Source of the DNA: an uncultured Fusobacterium sp.
Lineage (GTDB): Bacteria > Fusobacteriota > Fusobacteriia > Fusobacteriales > Fusobacteriaceae
Direction of reading: 5' to 3'
NCBI RefSeq assembly: GCF_905200055.1
Contig: NZ_CAJKIS010000009.1
Location: 1 to 60,833 of the forward strand
Length of the DNA: 60,833 nucleotides
Numbering within the stretch: the stretch's first letter is position 1; every line of letters begins with the position of its first letter. The notes beneath the pieces were generated by a model, which was given only the letters and a program-made list of their open reading frames with translations, was not told the DNA's origin and did no database searches. A program made the position numbers and the translations under genes. Positions 44,293 through 53,787 of this stretch are shown one piece after another.

Positions 44293-46401
44293 ATGAACAC
44301 AATGCTGGAAGTTTTTGGAGTAAACTATTTTTCAGAACTTGAATTAAAAAGTAGAGTTCCTAGTTCAATTTTCAAAAAATTTAAATCTGTTCAACTTGGG
44401 GAAGCTGAAATGTCTTTAGAGGTAGCTGATGTTATTGCCAATGCAGTAAAAAGCTGGGCTACTGAAAAAGGAGCTACACACTTTACTCACTGGTTTCAAC
44501 CTCTTACTGAATTAACTGCAGAAAAACATGAATCTTTTATTGCTATTACATCAGATGGAACTATAATGTCTCAATTCTCTGGAAAAGAGCTTATAAAAGG
44601 AGAAGCTGATACATCATCTTTCCCTAATGGAGGATTAAGATCAACTTTTGAAGCTCGTGGATATACAGCTTGGGATACAAGCTCACCTATGTTCTTAAAA
44701 GGAGAAGGAATTTCTAAAACTCTATATATTCCTACTGCTTTTGTTGGTTATAATGGAGAAGCATTAGATAAAAAAGTTCCATTAATAAGATCTATAAAAG
44801 CTGTTGAATCTCAAGCATTAAGAATTCAAAAATTATTAGGAGATACTCAAACTAGACATATAGATGTTACTCTTGGTGCTGAACAAGAATATTTCCTTGT
44901 TGAAAAAGAATTTTGGGATAAACGTTTAGACCTAGCATTAGCTGGAAGAACTCTTTTTGGTAACTTACCACCTAAAGGTCAAGAGATGAACGATCACTAC
45001 TATGGAACAATTAAAGAGAGAGTAGAATGTTTCATGGCTGAGCTTGATGCTGAACTTTGGAAAGTTGGAGTTATGGCTAAAACTAAACATAATGAAGTTG
45101 CACCTAACCAATTTGAAATAGCACTAATGTTTACTACAGCAAACGTTGCTGTTGACCAAAACCACTTAACTATGGACATCATCAAAAAAGTTGCAAATAG
45201 ACATCATCTTGCTGCACTTCTTCATGAAAAACCTTTCCAAGGTGTCAATGGTTCTGGAAAACATTGTAACTGGTCACTATCAACAGATACAGGAAAAAAT
45301 CTATACAACCCAGATTCTCTAACTAAAGATAATCTTCAATTTTTACTATATCTAATGGCTGTTATAGAGGGTGTAGACAGATATGCTGATATCTTAAGAG
45401 CATGTACAGCTACACCAGGAAATGATCATAGACTTGGAGGACACGAAGCTCCACCAGCAGTTATCTCTATCTTCTTAGGAGAGCAACTTCAAGAACTATT
45501 AGAAAATATTGGTAACACAGAATTCAATGAAAGTTCTGAAGAAGTACTAGATATCGGAATGCACATTCCAAAAATTTCTAAAGACTTATCAGATAGAAAC
45601 AGAACTTCACCTTTTGCATTTACAGGAAATAAATTTGAGTTTAGAATGCCAGGATCAAGTGCCTCAGCTTCTACACCAGTATTTATGATTAATACAATAG
45701 TTGCTGATATCTTAAAAGAGTATGCTGATTACTTAGAAAAAACAGATCCTACAAAAAATATCAATAAATATATTGTTAAGCTTGTAAAAGATAGATATCC
45801 TAAACACAAAAGAATTATATTCAATGGAAATGGATATGAACAAGCTTGGATAGATAAAGCTAAAGAACTAGGACTTTCAAATCTAAAAAACACTATTGAA
45901 GGAATTCCTGTTTATATTAGAGAAGAAACTATAGCTCTTTTTGAAAGACATAAAGTTTTAACAAGAAATGAGTTATACTCAAGATTCAAAATTTACAGTG
46001 ATAGATTTAATAAACAAACAAATATTGAAATATCTACTGCTATTAGAATGGCAAGAAATGAAATTTATCCTTGTATTTCAAGATATATAACTAATATCTC
46101 TCAAATGATTAACAGTGTTAGAGAAGCTCTAGGAGAAGAACAATTTATCCAATATGATAAAGAACATTTAATTAAAGTAATCGGATTTAAAAATCAACTT
46201 AAAGATGCTATAACTGAATTAAATGAAGGGCTTAGAACTGCTATGGCTATTTCTGATGAGTATGAGAGAGCTTGTTATTACCACAATGAACTTATACCTG
46301 TTTTAGCTCGTATGAGAACTGTTGTTGACTCTCTTGAACTTCTAATAGAAAAAACAGTATGGCCTATACCTACTTATTACGATTTATTATTTAGATTATA
46401 A
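44293..46401 (+). CDS. glnN: Type III glutamine synthetase
   Basis: Makes glutamine from glutamate, ammonia and ATP in the cytosol. The 702-aa length is typical of GSIII. Recognisable parts are the N-terminal FGVNYFSELELKSRVPSSIF, GAEQEYFLVE, NGSGKHCNWS and GNDHRLGGHEAPPAVIS in the catalytic core, and NRTSPFAFTGNKFEFRMPGS. The ATG follows GGGAGG. It is a single gene with its own promoter and terminator. Confidence 0.97.
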   Translation: MNTMLEVFGVNYFSELELKSRVPSSIFKKFKSVQLGEAEMSLEVADVIANAVKSWATEKGATHFTHWFQPLTELTAEKHESFIAITSDGTIMSQFSGKELIKGEADTSSFPNGGLRSTFEARGYTAWDTSSPMFLKGEGISKTLYIPTAFVGYNGEALDKKVPLIRSIKAVESQALRIQKLLGDTQTRHIDVTLGAEQEYFLVEKEFWDKRLDLALAGRTLFGNLPPKGQEMNDHYYGTIKERVECFMAELDAELWKVGVMAKTKHNEVAPNQFEIALMFTTANVAVDQNHLTMDIIKKVANRHHLAALLHEKPFQGVNGSGKHCNWSLSTDTGKNLYNPDSLTKDNLQFLLYLMAVIEGVDRYADILRACTATPGNDHRLGGHEAPPAVISIFLGEQLQELLENIGNTEFNESSEEVLDIGMHIPKISKDLSDRNRTSPFAFTGNKFEFRMPGSSASASTPVFMINTIVADILKEYADYLEKTDPTKNINKYIVKLVKDRYPKHKRIIFNGNGYEQAWIDKAKELGLSNLKNTIEGIPVYIREETIALFERHKVLTRNELYSRFKIYSDRFNKQTNIEISTAIRMARNEIYPCISRYITNISQMINSVREALGEEQFIQYDKEHLIKVIGFKNQLKDAITELNEGLRTAMAISDEYERACYYHNELIPVLARMRTVVDSLELLIEKTVWPIPTYYDLLFRL

Positions 46402-46408
46402 TATAAGA

Positions 46409-46440
46409 AAACTGCTCCTAAAATTTAGGGGCAGTTTTTT
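46409..46440. terminator. Bidirectional terminator of glnN and the helicase gene
   Basis: ACTGCTCCTAAA (46411-46422) pairs with TTTAGGGGCAGT (46424-46435) with one wobble, flanked by A and T runs. The helicase stop codon (46427-46425) lies inside the second arm. Confidence 0.85.
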
Positions 46441-49262
46441 ATTAAATATTTGAATAACTTCTCTTCAATTTCATTTTTTAAAATCAATTCATACTCTACA
46501 ACACTCTTTCCATAACTATTTATTATCTCTTTAGGATTGATAACTTTTTCTACTTGTCCTAAATAATAAAAGTTTTCTCCTAATTTTTTCTTTATAAATA
46601 CCTCAAGAGTATAATAATTTTCTGCTATTTTCCCCTCTGCTGTTAATTTCCCATTTTTCATCAAATATCTTTGAGCTTTTGAAAACCAAGTTACTCTTCT
46701 ATTATCATAAAATGTATTATCATAATCAGCAGAAATTCCAGTATCATCTAAAGTTATAAAAAGGATTACTTTTCTCTCTTTTTCAAAAACTGTATATCCA
46801 CTTACTTGATACCCATTATTAAAATCTAAATTTAAATACCAAAAAGCCTCTTGTTTAGTATATCCTTTATACTTTAAAATACTCTCCTTTGTCTCTTGTT
46901 TATAATTTCTCTCTACATATTCAAGATTATATCTTATCAAATCATCTACTAAGCTTTTAAAATAACTATTTTCTTTATAACTTTTTTCAAACTCCTCACA
47001 ACATACATAATAATCTTCATATTTTTCTATTAAAGGATAAAATTCCTTAGCTGTTGAAAAACTTATAAAAATCTCTTTTGCTAGATGCTTTAATCCATTT
47101 TCTATATTTTCTCTTTGTTCAATTAAATTGTATCTCTCTTTTAATTCCTTTTCAATCTCTTCTATCTCTATTTTTTTATTTTTAAGTATTAAAGAAAGAA
47201 TTACCATTTCGTGTACTCTTTTAGCAGGAGTTAAAAAGCTTGAAATATATCTAAGATAATTATTTTCAGTAGGGCTTATCTTTCCAAAATCAATTTTAGG
47301 TCTCATTATTCTTAATATCTCATCATATGTTTTTTTATATTTTAAAATTACACTTGGATCTATCATATTTCTTTGGAAAAAATCATATAGCATAGGTATT
47401 CTTCCAAGTTGCTTTTCTAACAGATTAAAATCTCTCTCAATATTTTTCTTAGTTGAGAAATTATTTTTATTAATATTTTCAAAAATTCTCTCTTTTACTA
47501 TCTCTTCAAAAATTATTGAGCTCTGCCCTGGAATCATATCTGTTCCATTCATTATAAATCTTTTCATATACTCTTTATCATAGCTATTATCTTGAGAAAC
47601 TGCTACTGGAATCAGGAAGTTTTTCTCATAGTTACCTATAAAATCTAAAATAACTACATACTCCTTTCCCTCATATTTTCTTAAACCTCTTCCTAATTGC
47701 TGAATATATACTATTGATGATTCAGTAGGACGAAGTAATATAACTTGATTTATACAAGGAATATCCACTCCCTCATTAAAAATATCCACAGTAATTATAT
47801 ACTCTATTTTTCCCTCTTCTAAATCTGATATAGTTTTTTCCCTCTTGCTGTCACTATCCTCTCCAGTTAAAACTTCACATCTTATTCCTCTACTCTTCAT
47901 CTTCTCTGTTAACTCAATAGCCTCTTCAACTCTTGAAACAAAAATTAAACCATGAAGTTTATCCCCACTATAACCATAAAACCTACTTTTTTCGATAATA
48001 TGATTTACTCTCTCATCAGCAGTTAATTTTTTTATAGCTGTTTTCTCTGTAATTAGTTCCCCATCTACTTCTATATCTGAAATTCCAAAATAATGAAATG
48101 GGCACAATAACTCCTCTCTTAAAGCATCATGTAATCTTATTTCATAAGCTATATTATGATGAAAAAGTTTATATATATCAAAATTATCTCCTCTCTCTGG
48201 AGTAGCAGTCATTCCCAACATAAATTTAGGAGTAAAATAATTTATTAAACTTTGGTAACTCTTTGCTCCCCCATGGTGAACTTCATCAATTACAATATAA
48301 TCAAAATAATCTTTTGGAAACTTTTCAAGATGCTCTTTTTTACTCATAGTTTGAATCATAGCAAAAACATAGTCCTCTTCTCCTATGTTTCCATCATATA
48401 TACCCATCTTTTTATCTTTTATAATAGTTTCAAATGTTTCTTTAGCCTTTGATAATATTGTTTTTCTATGAGCTATGAAAAGGACTCTCTCTGCCTTTGC
48501 ATTTTTCACATCAAATCCACTTAAATAAGTTTTTCCTGTTCCAGTTGCACTTATCAATAATCCTCTCTTTGCATAATTTCTCAAAGATTCTAAGTTTTTA
48601 AGAGCTTGTACCTGCATAATATTAGGTTTTACCTCTTTTTCAATTAAACTCTTTTCTTCTCTCCTTATCTTTTTATTAAAACTCTTATACATAAGATAAT
48701 TTTCTTCATACTCTTTTAATCTTTCATCTGTTAACTTTGAAATACTATTAAAAATATTATAAAAGTTATCTAAAATATTTTTAGCTATCTTTCCATCTTT
48801 TAAAGAATTAATCTTTAAATTCCACTCAAAATTTACTGTAAGAGCTGTTTGAGTAAGATTACTACTTCCAATTATCATTGTCCAAATATCTTTTTTTCTA
48901 AAAAAGTAACCTTTAGCATGAAATTTTTCCTCTGATACCAATCTTATATCTATATTTTCAAACTCCATAAGCTTTTTCAATGCCTTAGGTTGAGTAAAAG
49001 TAAGATAATCTCCAGTTAAAATTTGTCCCTTAACTCCTCTTTCATTTAAACTTCTCAACTGCTCTAAAATCATAGTAACTCCACTTTCTGTAATAAAAGC
49101 AACTGAGATTATAAATTCATCACACTCTTCTAATTCTCTTCTTAAAGTACTTATTATTTTTTCATTTTTATTTGAAAGTAATTTATGTTGATAATTCAAA
49201 TTTGACTCTATATTTTCATTTAATAAGCTTGTTCTAAAACTATTTAATAGATAATTTTCCAT
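46425..49262 (-). CDS. PLD-nuclease/superfamily 2 helicase with DUF3427-like C-terminus
   Basis: A 945-aa multi-domain protein. Residues about 40-180 form a phospholipase D-like nuclease domain with HAKGYFF near residue 113 and IIGSSNLTQTAL, the second lysine of a classic HxK being absent. A superfamily 2 helicase follows: Walker A SATGTGKTYL near residue 240, DEVHHG near 325, and QQLGRGLRKY near 524. The last 350 residues resemble the DUF3427 region seen in similar proteins. It may act on DNA in repair or phage defence; no partner genes accompany it. The ATG after TTAGGAGAAAAA is preferred over an upstream start. Confidence 0.8.
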   Translation of the reverse strand: MENYLLNSFRTSLLNENIESNLNYQHKLLSNKNEKIISTLRRELEECDEFIISVAFITESGVTMILEQLRSLNERGVKGQILTGDYLTFTQPKALKKLMEFENIDIRLVSEEKFHAKGYFFRKKDIWTMIIGSSNLTQTALTVNFEWNLKINSLKDGKIAKNILDNFYNIFNSISKLTDERLKEYEENYLMYKSFNKKIRREEKSLIEKEVKPNIMQVQALKNLESLRNYAKRGLLISATGTGKTYLSGFDVKNAKAERVLFIAHRKTILSKAKETFETIIKDKKMGIYDGNIGEEDYVFAMIQTMSKKEHLEKFPKDYFDYIVIDEVHHGGAKSYQSLINYFTPKFMLGMTATPERGDNFDIYKLFHHNIAYEIRLHDALREELLCPFHYFGISDIEVDGELITEKTAIKKLTADERVNHIIEKSRFYGYSGDKLHGLIFVSRVEEAIELTEKMKSRGIRCEVLTGEDSDSKREKTISDLEEGKIEYIITVDIFNEGVDIPCINQVILLRPTESSIVYIQQLGRGLRKYEGKEYVVILDFIGNYEKNFLIPVAVSQDNSYDKEYMKRFIMNGTDMIPGQSSIIFEEIVKERIFENINKNNFSTKKNIERDFNLLEKQLGRIPMLYDFFQRNMIDPSVILKYKKTYDEILRIMRPKIDFGKISPTENNYLRYISSFLTPAKRVHEMVILSLILKNKKIEIEEIEKELKERYNLIEQRENIENGLKHLAKEIFISFSTAKEFYPLIEKYEDYYVCCEEFEKSYKENSYFKSLVDDLIRYNLEYVERNYKQETKESILKYKGYTKQEAFWYLNLDFNNGYQVSGYTVFEKERKVILFITLDDTGISADYDNTFYDNRRVTWFSKAQRYLMKNGKLTAEGKIAENYYTLEVFIKKKLGENFYYLGQVEKVINPKEIINSYGKSVVEYELILKNEIEEKLFKYLIKNCP

Positions 49263-49295
49263 TTTTTCTCCTAACTCTAAATTTTTAGTAACTTT

Positions 49296-49325
49296 ATTAT
49301 ATATAATTTTTGTATATTTTACCAA
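49296..49325 (-). promoter_or_regulatory. Predicted helicase-gene promoter
   Basis: TTGGTA (49325-49320) and TATAAT (49301-49296) on the minus strand are 18 bases apart, overlapping the divergent promoter on the plus strand. Confidence 0.6.
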
Positions 49326-49339
49326 TTTAATGATATAAT
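49310..49339 (+). promoter_or_regulatory. Predicted ydcF-like gene promoter
   Basis: TTGTAT (49310-49315) and TATAAT (49334-49339) are 18 bases apart, with TGA before the -10 giving an extended -10 box. Confidence 0.65.
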
Positions 49340-49363
49340 AAAAAGAAAATTTTAGGAGTAATA

Positions 49364-50086
49364 ATGAAAAAACAAGATATTATTATCACAGCCATATTTA
49401 TTTTATTAATTATTTTTTCAAAGGAAGATTTTGCCTTTTTCTTTTTATTTTTAATCTATCTTTCAACTTTTATCTATAAATATTTCTCAAAAAAGTCTAA
49501 AAATAGTTCAGTTTTTAAAAATTTAAAAGCTCTATGTAAATTAGGTTACATACTGCTTTTTATCTCTTTTATTGGATTTGAAGCTATTCTTTTAAAAGAT
49601 ATAGCTATAAATAAAGATAATTTTCCTAAGAAATCTCATATAATAGTATTAGGTGGTAAACTAGATGATAATATACCATCTAAAACTTTAGAACTTAGAT
49701 TAATAAAAGCTTATGAATACTATCAAAAATTTCCAGATACAATTTTTATTCTATCTGGAGGAAAAGGTGACGATGAAAATCTATCAGAAGCACAAGGTAT
49801 GGCAAATTATCTAATTGAAAAAGGAGTTCCTACAAATAACCTAGTTTTAGAAGATAAAGCTACATCTACCTATGAAAATTTCAAATTTTCTAAAGAGATA
49901 TTAGATAATTTAGAAGTTAAAAATATTGGAGTAATCTCTAGCTCTTTTCATTTGTATAGAGCTAAATTTATAGCTAAAAAACTTGATATTCCTGTTGAGG
50001 CAATCTATGCTGACTCACCTTTAATTTTATTTTTTAACTGTAGTTTAAGAGAGTTTTTTGCATATTTTAATGAGATGAGAAAATAA
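49364..50086 (+). CDS. YdcF/ElyC-like DUF218 membrane protein
   Basis: A 240-aa DUF218 protein. Two to three N-terminal membrane helices (residues 8-85) precede the domain: HIIVLGGKLDDNIPSKTLEL, then IFILSGGKGDDENLSEAQGM and LVLEDKATSTYENFKFSKE. The family includes ElyC and SanA, tied to envelope integrity, but the reaction is unclear. The ATG follows TTAGGAGTAAT. It is transcribed alone, divergent from the helicase gene. Confidence 0.85.
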   Translation: MKKQDIIITAIFILLIIFSKEDFAFFFLFLIYLSTFIYKYFSKKSKNSSVFKNLKALCKLGYILLFISFIGFEAILLKDIAINKDNFPKKSHIIVLGGKLDDNIPSKTLELRLIKAYEYYQKFPDTIFILSGGKGDDENLSEAQGMANYLIEKGVPTNNLVLEDKATSTYENFKFSKEILDNLEVKNIGVISSSFHLYRAKFIAKKLDIPVEAIYADSPLILFFNCSLREFFAYFNEMRK

Positions 50087-50096
50087 TAACTATAGT

Positions 50097-50145
50097 TTCC
50101 AAAAGTAGATAAATAGCTACTATTACTACTTTTGGAATTATATTT
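50097..50145. terminator. Bidirectional terminator between the ydcF-like gene and patB
   Basis: Perfect 12-base arms TTCCAAAAGTAG (50097-50108) and CTACTTTTGGAA (50126-50137), followed by a T-rich run on the plus strand. Confidence 0.8.
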
Positions 50146-50151
50146 TTATAA

Positions 50152-51342
50152 TTATCTATTTAAATTTTTTATAGCTTTTTCTATCCTTTCCATTGCCTCT
50201 TCTACCATATATCTAGGACAAGCAACGTTCATTCTTGCAAAACCTCTACCATTTTCTCCAAAAGTTCCGCCATCATTCATAGCAACCCTCGCTTCATTTA
50301 TTAAAAACTCTTGAATCTTGTCTTGAGGTATACCAATACCATTAAAGTCTAACCACATTAAATATGTTCCCTCTGGTTTTAATGTTTTTATCTCTGGTAT
50401 TCTCTCTTTTATAAAATCAACTACATATTGCATATTTCCATCTAAATGTTCAATTAACTCCTCTAACCAATCTTCACATTTATTATATGCAGCTTCAAAA
50501 GCAACTAAACTAAATGGATTATTTCTTTTGATATCCATTTTTCCTAAAATATCATCAAAGGCTTTTCTCTCTTCTAATCTTGGAAAAGTAACAAAAGAAG
50601 CTTGAAGCCCTGCTAAATTAAATGATTTTGTTGGAGAAAATAAAGTTATAGTTATATCCTCTATATCTCTACTTATAGATCCCATTGGAATATGTTTGTT
50701 ACCTGGCATTATTAAATCTCTCCAAATTTCATCTGCTAAAATTCTTACATTATACTTTTTACATAAATTTCCCATCTTTTCAAGTTCAGATTTTTTCCAA
50801 ACTCTTCCTACTGGATTGTGAGGATTACATAAAATAAATAGTGTCACATCCTCTTGTGATAATTTATTTTCTAAATCTTCAAAATCTATGGTATAATATC
50901 CATTTTCATCTTTTACTAGAGGATTTTCTATTAATTGTCTTCCATTATCCTTTACCGATGCTGCAAATGGTGGATATACAGGTGATTGAATAAGAATTTT
51001 ATCTGTAATTTTAGTCAACATATTTACAAGGATAGACATACTTGGAACAACACCTGGACTATGTATTAATGTTTTAGATGAAATCTCATATCCAAATCTT
51101 TTTGACATCCAATTTGCTGCACTTTCATAATATGAATCTGGTCTATATACATATCCAAAAATCTCTTGCTTAACTTTTTTAGTCATAGCTTCTACAATTT
51201 CAGGAGCTGCTTTTATATCCATATCTGCTATCCACATTGGAGTTAGATCTTCTCTTCCAAATTTCATCCTCATCTCTGCCCATTTAGCAGCATGATTTTC
51301 ACTTCTATCTATTTTTTCATTAAAATTATATTTTTGTTTCAT
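50152..51342 (-). CDS. patB: PatB/MalY-type C-S lyase (aminotransferase fold)
   Basis: PLP enzyme of the MalY/PatB group, probably a cystathionine beta-lyase or cysteine desulfhydrase. The 396-aa protein starts NFNEKIDRSENHAAKWAEM; TPMWIADMDIKAAPEI is a family signature, and the PLP lysine is in FSPTKSFNLAGLQASF. Fusobacteria are known to make hydrogen sulfide from cysteine, which fits. The ATG at 51342 follows AGGGGGAA. It adjoins the methionine transport operon. Confidence 0.88.
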   Translation of the reverse strand: MKQKYNFNEKIDRSENHAAKWAEMRMKFGREDLTPMWIADMDIKAAPEIVEAMTKKVKQEIFGYVYRPDSYYESAANWMSKRFGYEISSKTLIHSPGVVPSMSILVNMLTKITDKILIQSPVYPPFAASVKDNGRQLIENPLVKDENGYYTIDFEDLENKLSQEDVTLFILCNPHNPVGRVWKKSELEKMGNLCKKYNVRILADEIWRDLIMPGNKHIPMGSISRDIEDITITLFSPTKSFNLAGLQASFVTFPRLEERKAFDDILGKMDIKRNNPFSLVAFEAAYNKCEDWLEELIEHLDGNMQYVVDFIKERIPEIKTLKPEGTYLMWLDFNGIGIPQDKIQEFLINEARVAMNDGGTFGENGRGFARMNVACPRYMVEEAMERIEKAIKNLNR

Positions 51343-51442
51343 AAAATTCCCCCTAATTATTTTTATATAATATAGCATACCATTATTTCTTTTATTTTTG
51401 TATCAATATCTATTTTTCTTTTTTACTTTATATTTTATTCCA

Positions 51443-51488
51443 ATAAAAAAACTACACTCTCTACCTAGCTTTAGGTTTCAAGTGTAGT
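51443..51488 (-). terminator. metNIQ operon terminator
   Basis: ACTACACT (51488-51481) pairs with AGTGTAGT (51458-51451), with ACCT/AGGT pairing inside the loop, followed by a run of T on the minus strand. Confidence 0.88.
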
Positions 51489-51502
51489 ATATTATCTATT
51501 TA

Positions 51503-52270
51503 TTAAAATACAGGTACAAAACCACCTTTAAAAGTTTTTAAAATATAATCTCTTACTTTTTCAGTTTGGAAAGCTTCAACTAAAGCTTTTATATCTTCTC
51601 TATTTTCATCTCCTGCTCTTACAGCAAATATATTGATATATGGAGAATCTTTATCTTCAAGAACTATACTATCTTCTGTTGGGAAAAATCCTGCATTTAC
51701 TGCATATCCACCATTGATAACTGCTGCATCTACATCTGGTAAAATTCTTGGTAGTTGTGCTGCTTCTAACTCTTTAAATTTGAAGTTTTTAGGATTTTTT
51801 ACTATATCAAATGTTGTAGCACGTAAATCTGTTGGATCTTTTAATTCTATTAATCCAGCTTTATGAAATAGTAATAAAGCTCTTCCACTATTAGTTGGGT
51901 CATTAGGTATAGCAATTACAGCTTTTTCTGGTAACTCTTCTAAGCTTTTATATTTTTTTGAGTAAAGTCCTAAAGGACAGATATAAGTTGCCCCTGCTGA
52001 AACTAGATTAAGCCCTTTATCTTTATTAAATTGCTCTAAATATGGAAGATGTTGAAATGAGTTCACATCTATATCACCATCTGCCAATGCAAGATTTGGA
52101 GTTACATAGTCATTCATCTCCACTATTTCTAACTCTATCCCCTTTGCCTTTAAATCATCTTTAATTAAGTTCATTATCTCAGCTCCAGGATATGATGTTG
52201 TCCCTATTTTTAATGTTTTTCCAAAGCATATTGTTGATAAAAGTATAAATAATAATAGTATTTTTTTCAT
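51503..52270 (-). CDS. metQ: Methionine ABC transporter binding protein (copy 2)
   Basis: NlpA/MetQ-family binding protein of 255 aa, presumably for methionine. A 17-18 residue hydrophobic signal precedes KTLKIGTTSYPGAEIM. The body has the family pattern DYVTPNLALADGDIDVNSFQ and IPNDPTNSGRALLL. The signal contains a cysteine (LSTICFG), but not in a standard lipobox, so lipidation is doubtful. It closely resembles its neighbour at 52315 and probably arose by tandem duplication. Confidence 0.9.
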   Translation of the reverse strand: MKKILLLFILLSTICFGKTLKIGTTSYPGAEIMNLIKDDLKAKGIELEIVEMNDYVTPNLALADGDIDVNSFQHLPYLEQFNKDKGLNLVSAGATYICPLGLYSKKYKSLEELPEKAVIAIPNDPTNSGRALLLFHKAGLIELKDPTDLRATTFDIVKNPKNFKFKELEAAQLPRILPDVDAAVINGGYAVNAGFFPTEDSIVLEDKDSPYINIFAVRAGDENREDIKALVEAFQTEKVRDYILKTFKGGFVPVF

Positions 52271-52314
52271 AACTAACAACTCCTTTTTATGTATATCTCA
52301 AAATGTATTTTATC

Positions 52315-53097
52315 TTAGAATGCTGGAACTACTCCACCTTTGTAGTTTGCTCCAATATAGTCACTTACTTTTTTACTTTGAAGTGCTTTTAAAAGTTTTT
52401 GAATATCTTCTTTGCTTTCATCACCTGATTTTACAGCTATAATATTAGCATATGGAGATTCTGCTCCTTCTAATAATAATGAATCTTCAACTGGTGAAAA
52501 TCCAGCTTCTAAAGCATAGTTTCCATTGATAACTGCTGCTTCTACATCTGGTAAAACTCTTGGTAATTGTGCTGCTTCAATAGGTTTAAATTTTAATTTT
52601 TTAGGATTTTCTACAATATCAAATTCTGTTACATATAGATTTGTTGGGTCATTTAATTTAATAACTCCACTATTATGAAGTAAAATTAAAGCTCTTCCTC
52701 CATTTGATGGGTCACTTGGAATAGCAATAGTTGCTTTATTTGGTAGATCTTTAATATCTTTTATTTTTTGTGAAAATACTCCTAGTGGCTCTACATGAAT
52801 TTTTCCTGCTGATACTAAATTTAATCCTCTTTCATTTGAGAACTTTTCAAGATATGGAAAATGTTGGAAGAAGTTTGCATCTAGCTCTCCCTCTGCTAGT
52901 GCTAAGTTAGGAGTTACATAATCAGTAAATTCAACTACTTTTAAATCTACTCCCTCAGTTTTTAGATCTTCTTTTACTAAATTAAGAAGTTCTGCATGAG
53001 GTACTGGAGTTGCTCCAACTTTTAATTCTCCTGCTAATGCTGTTGCTCCTACTAAGATAAATGCTGCTGCTAATAAAGTTTTAAAAGATTTTTTCAT
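52315..53097 (-). CDS. metQ: Methionine ABC transporter binding protein (copy 1)
   Basis: MetQ-type binding protein of 260 aa. The signal MKKSFKTLLAAAFILVGATA ends at ALA-GE and contains no cysteine, so the mature protein should be soluble in the periplasm, unlike lipoprotein MetQ of Gram-positives. Conserved parts are VGATPVPHAELLNLV, DYVTPNLALAEGELDANFFQ and IPSDPSNGGRALIL. It lies between metI and the second metQ in the SAM-riboswitch operon. Confidence 0.93.
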   Translation of the reverse strand: MKKSFKTLLAAAFILVGATALAGELKVGATPVPHAELLNLVKEDLKTEGVDLKVVEFTDYVTPNLALAEGELDANFFQHFPYLEKFSNERGLNLVSAGKIHVEPLGVFSQKIKDIKDLPNKATIAIPSDPSNGGRALILLHNSGVIKLNDPTNLYVTEFDIVENPKKLKFKPIEAAQLPRVLPDVEAAVINGNYALEAGFSPVEDSLLLEGAESPYANIIAVKSGDESKEDIQKLLKALQSKKVSDYIGANYKGGVVPAF

Positions 53098-53139
53098 AAT
53101 TATCCTCTCCCTATAAATTTTTTATATTGTAAAACTTAA

Positions 53140-53787
53140 TTATCTTTTCTTTTTAATTCTATCTACTAAATAGTTTCCTAATGATTGTAATACTTGAACT
53201 AATAATATTATCACTATTACTGAATAGATCATTATATCAGTTTTAAATCTTTGATATCCAAATCTAATTGCTAAATCTCCAAGTCCTCCAGCTCCTATTG
53301 TTCCTGCCATTGCTGAGAAACCTATAAGACTGATTACTGTAACTGTTATCCCATGGATAATATGTGGCATTGTCTCTGGAATCATTACTTTCCAAATTAT
53401 TGTACTATTACTTGCTCCCATACTTGAACTTGCTTCTATTAGTCCCTTGTCAACTTCGTTTAAAGCTCCCTCTATCATTCTAGCTACAAATGGTGCTGCT
53501 GATATTGAAAGAGGAACTATTGCTGCTGTACTTCCTATTGTTGTTCCTACTATTATTCTTGAAAGTGGAAACAGACAGATCATCAATATGATAAAAGGAA
53601 ATGATCTTAAAGTATTTATTACTATTTCCAAAACCTTATTTAATTTTGGTCTCTCCATAATATTGCCCTCTTTTGTTACTACTAATAGAACTCCTATTGG
53701 AAATCCTATTAATAGTGAAAAGATTGTTGAGAAAAATACCATATATAAAGTTTCAAGTGTTGAATCTAATATCATACTAAATACCAT
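53140..53787 (-). CDS. metI: Methionine ABC transporter permease
   Basis: Inner-membrane permease of the D/L-methionine importer. The 215-aa protein has about five hydrophobic helices and the ATPase-contact loop MIEGALNEVDKGLIEASSSM. Its start overlaps the metN stop by 11 bases, so the two are translated together. Confidence 0.95.
   Translation of the reverse strand: MVFSMILDSTLETLYMVFFSTIFSLLIGFPIGVLLVVTKEGNIMERPKLNKVLEIVINTLRSFPFIILMICLFPLSRIIVGTTIGSTAAIVPLSISAAPFVARMIEGALNEVDKGLIEASSSMGASNSTIIWKVMIPETMPHIIHGITVTVISLIGFSAMAGTIGAGGLGDLAIRFGYQRFKTDIMIYSVIVIILLVQVLQSLGNYLVDRIKKKR

Noticed and set aside
46425..50086. Complete restriction-modification or DISARM-like system around the PLD-helicase
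   Set aside because: No methyltransferase, restriction subunit or other partner gene flanks it.
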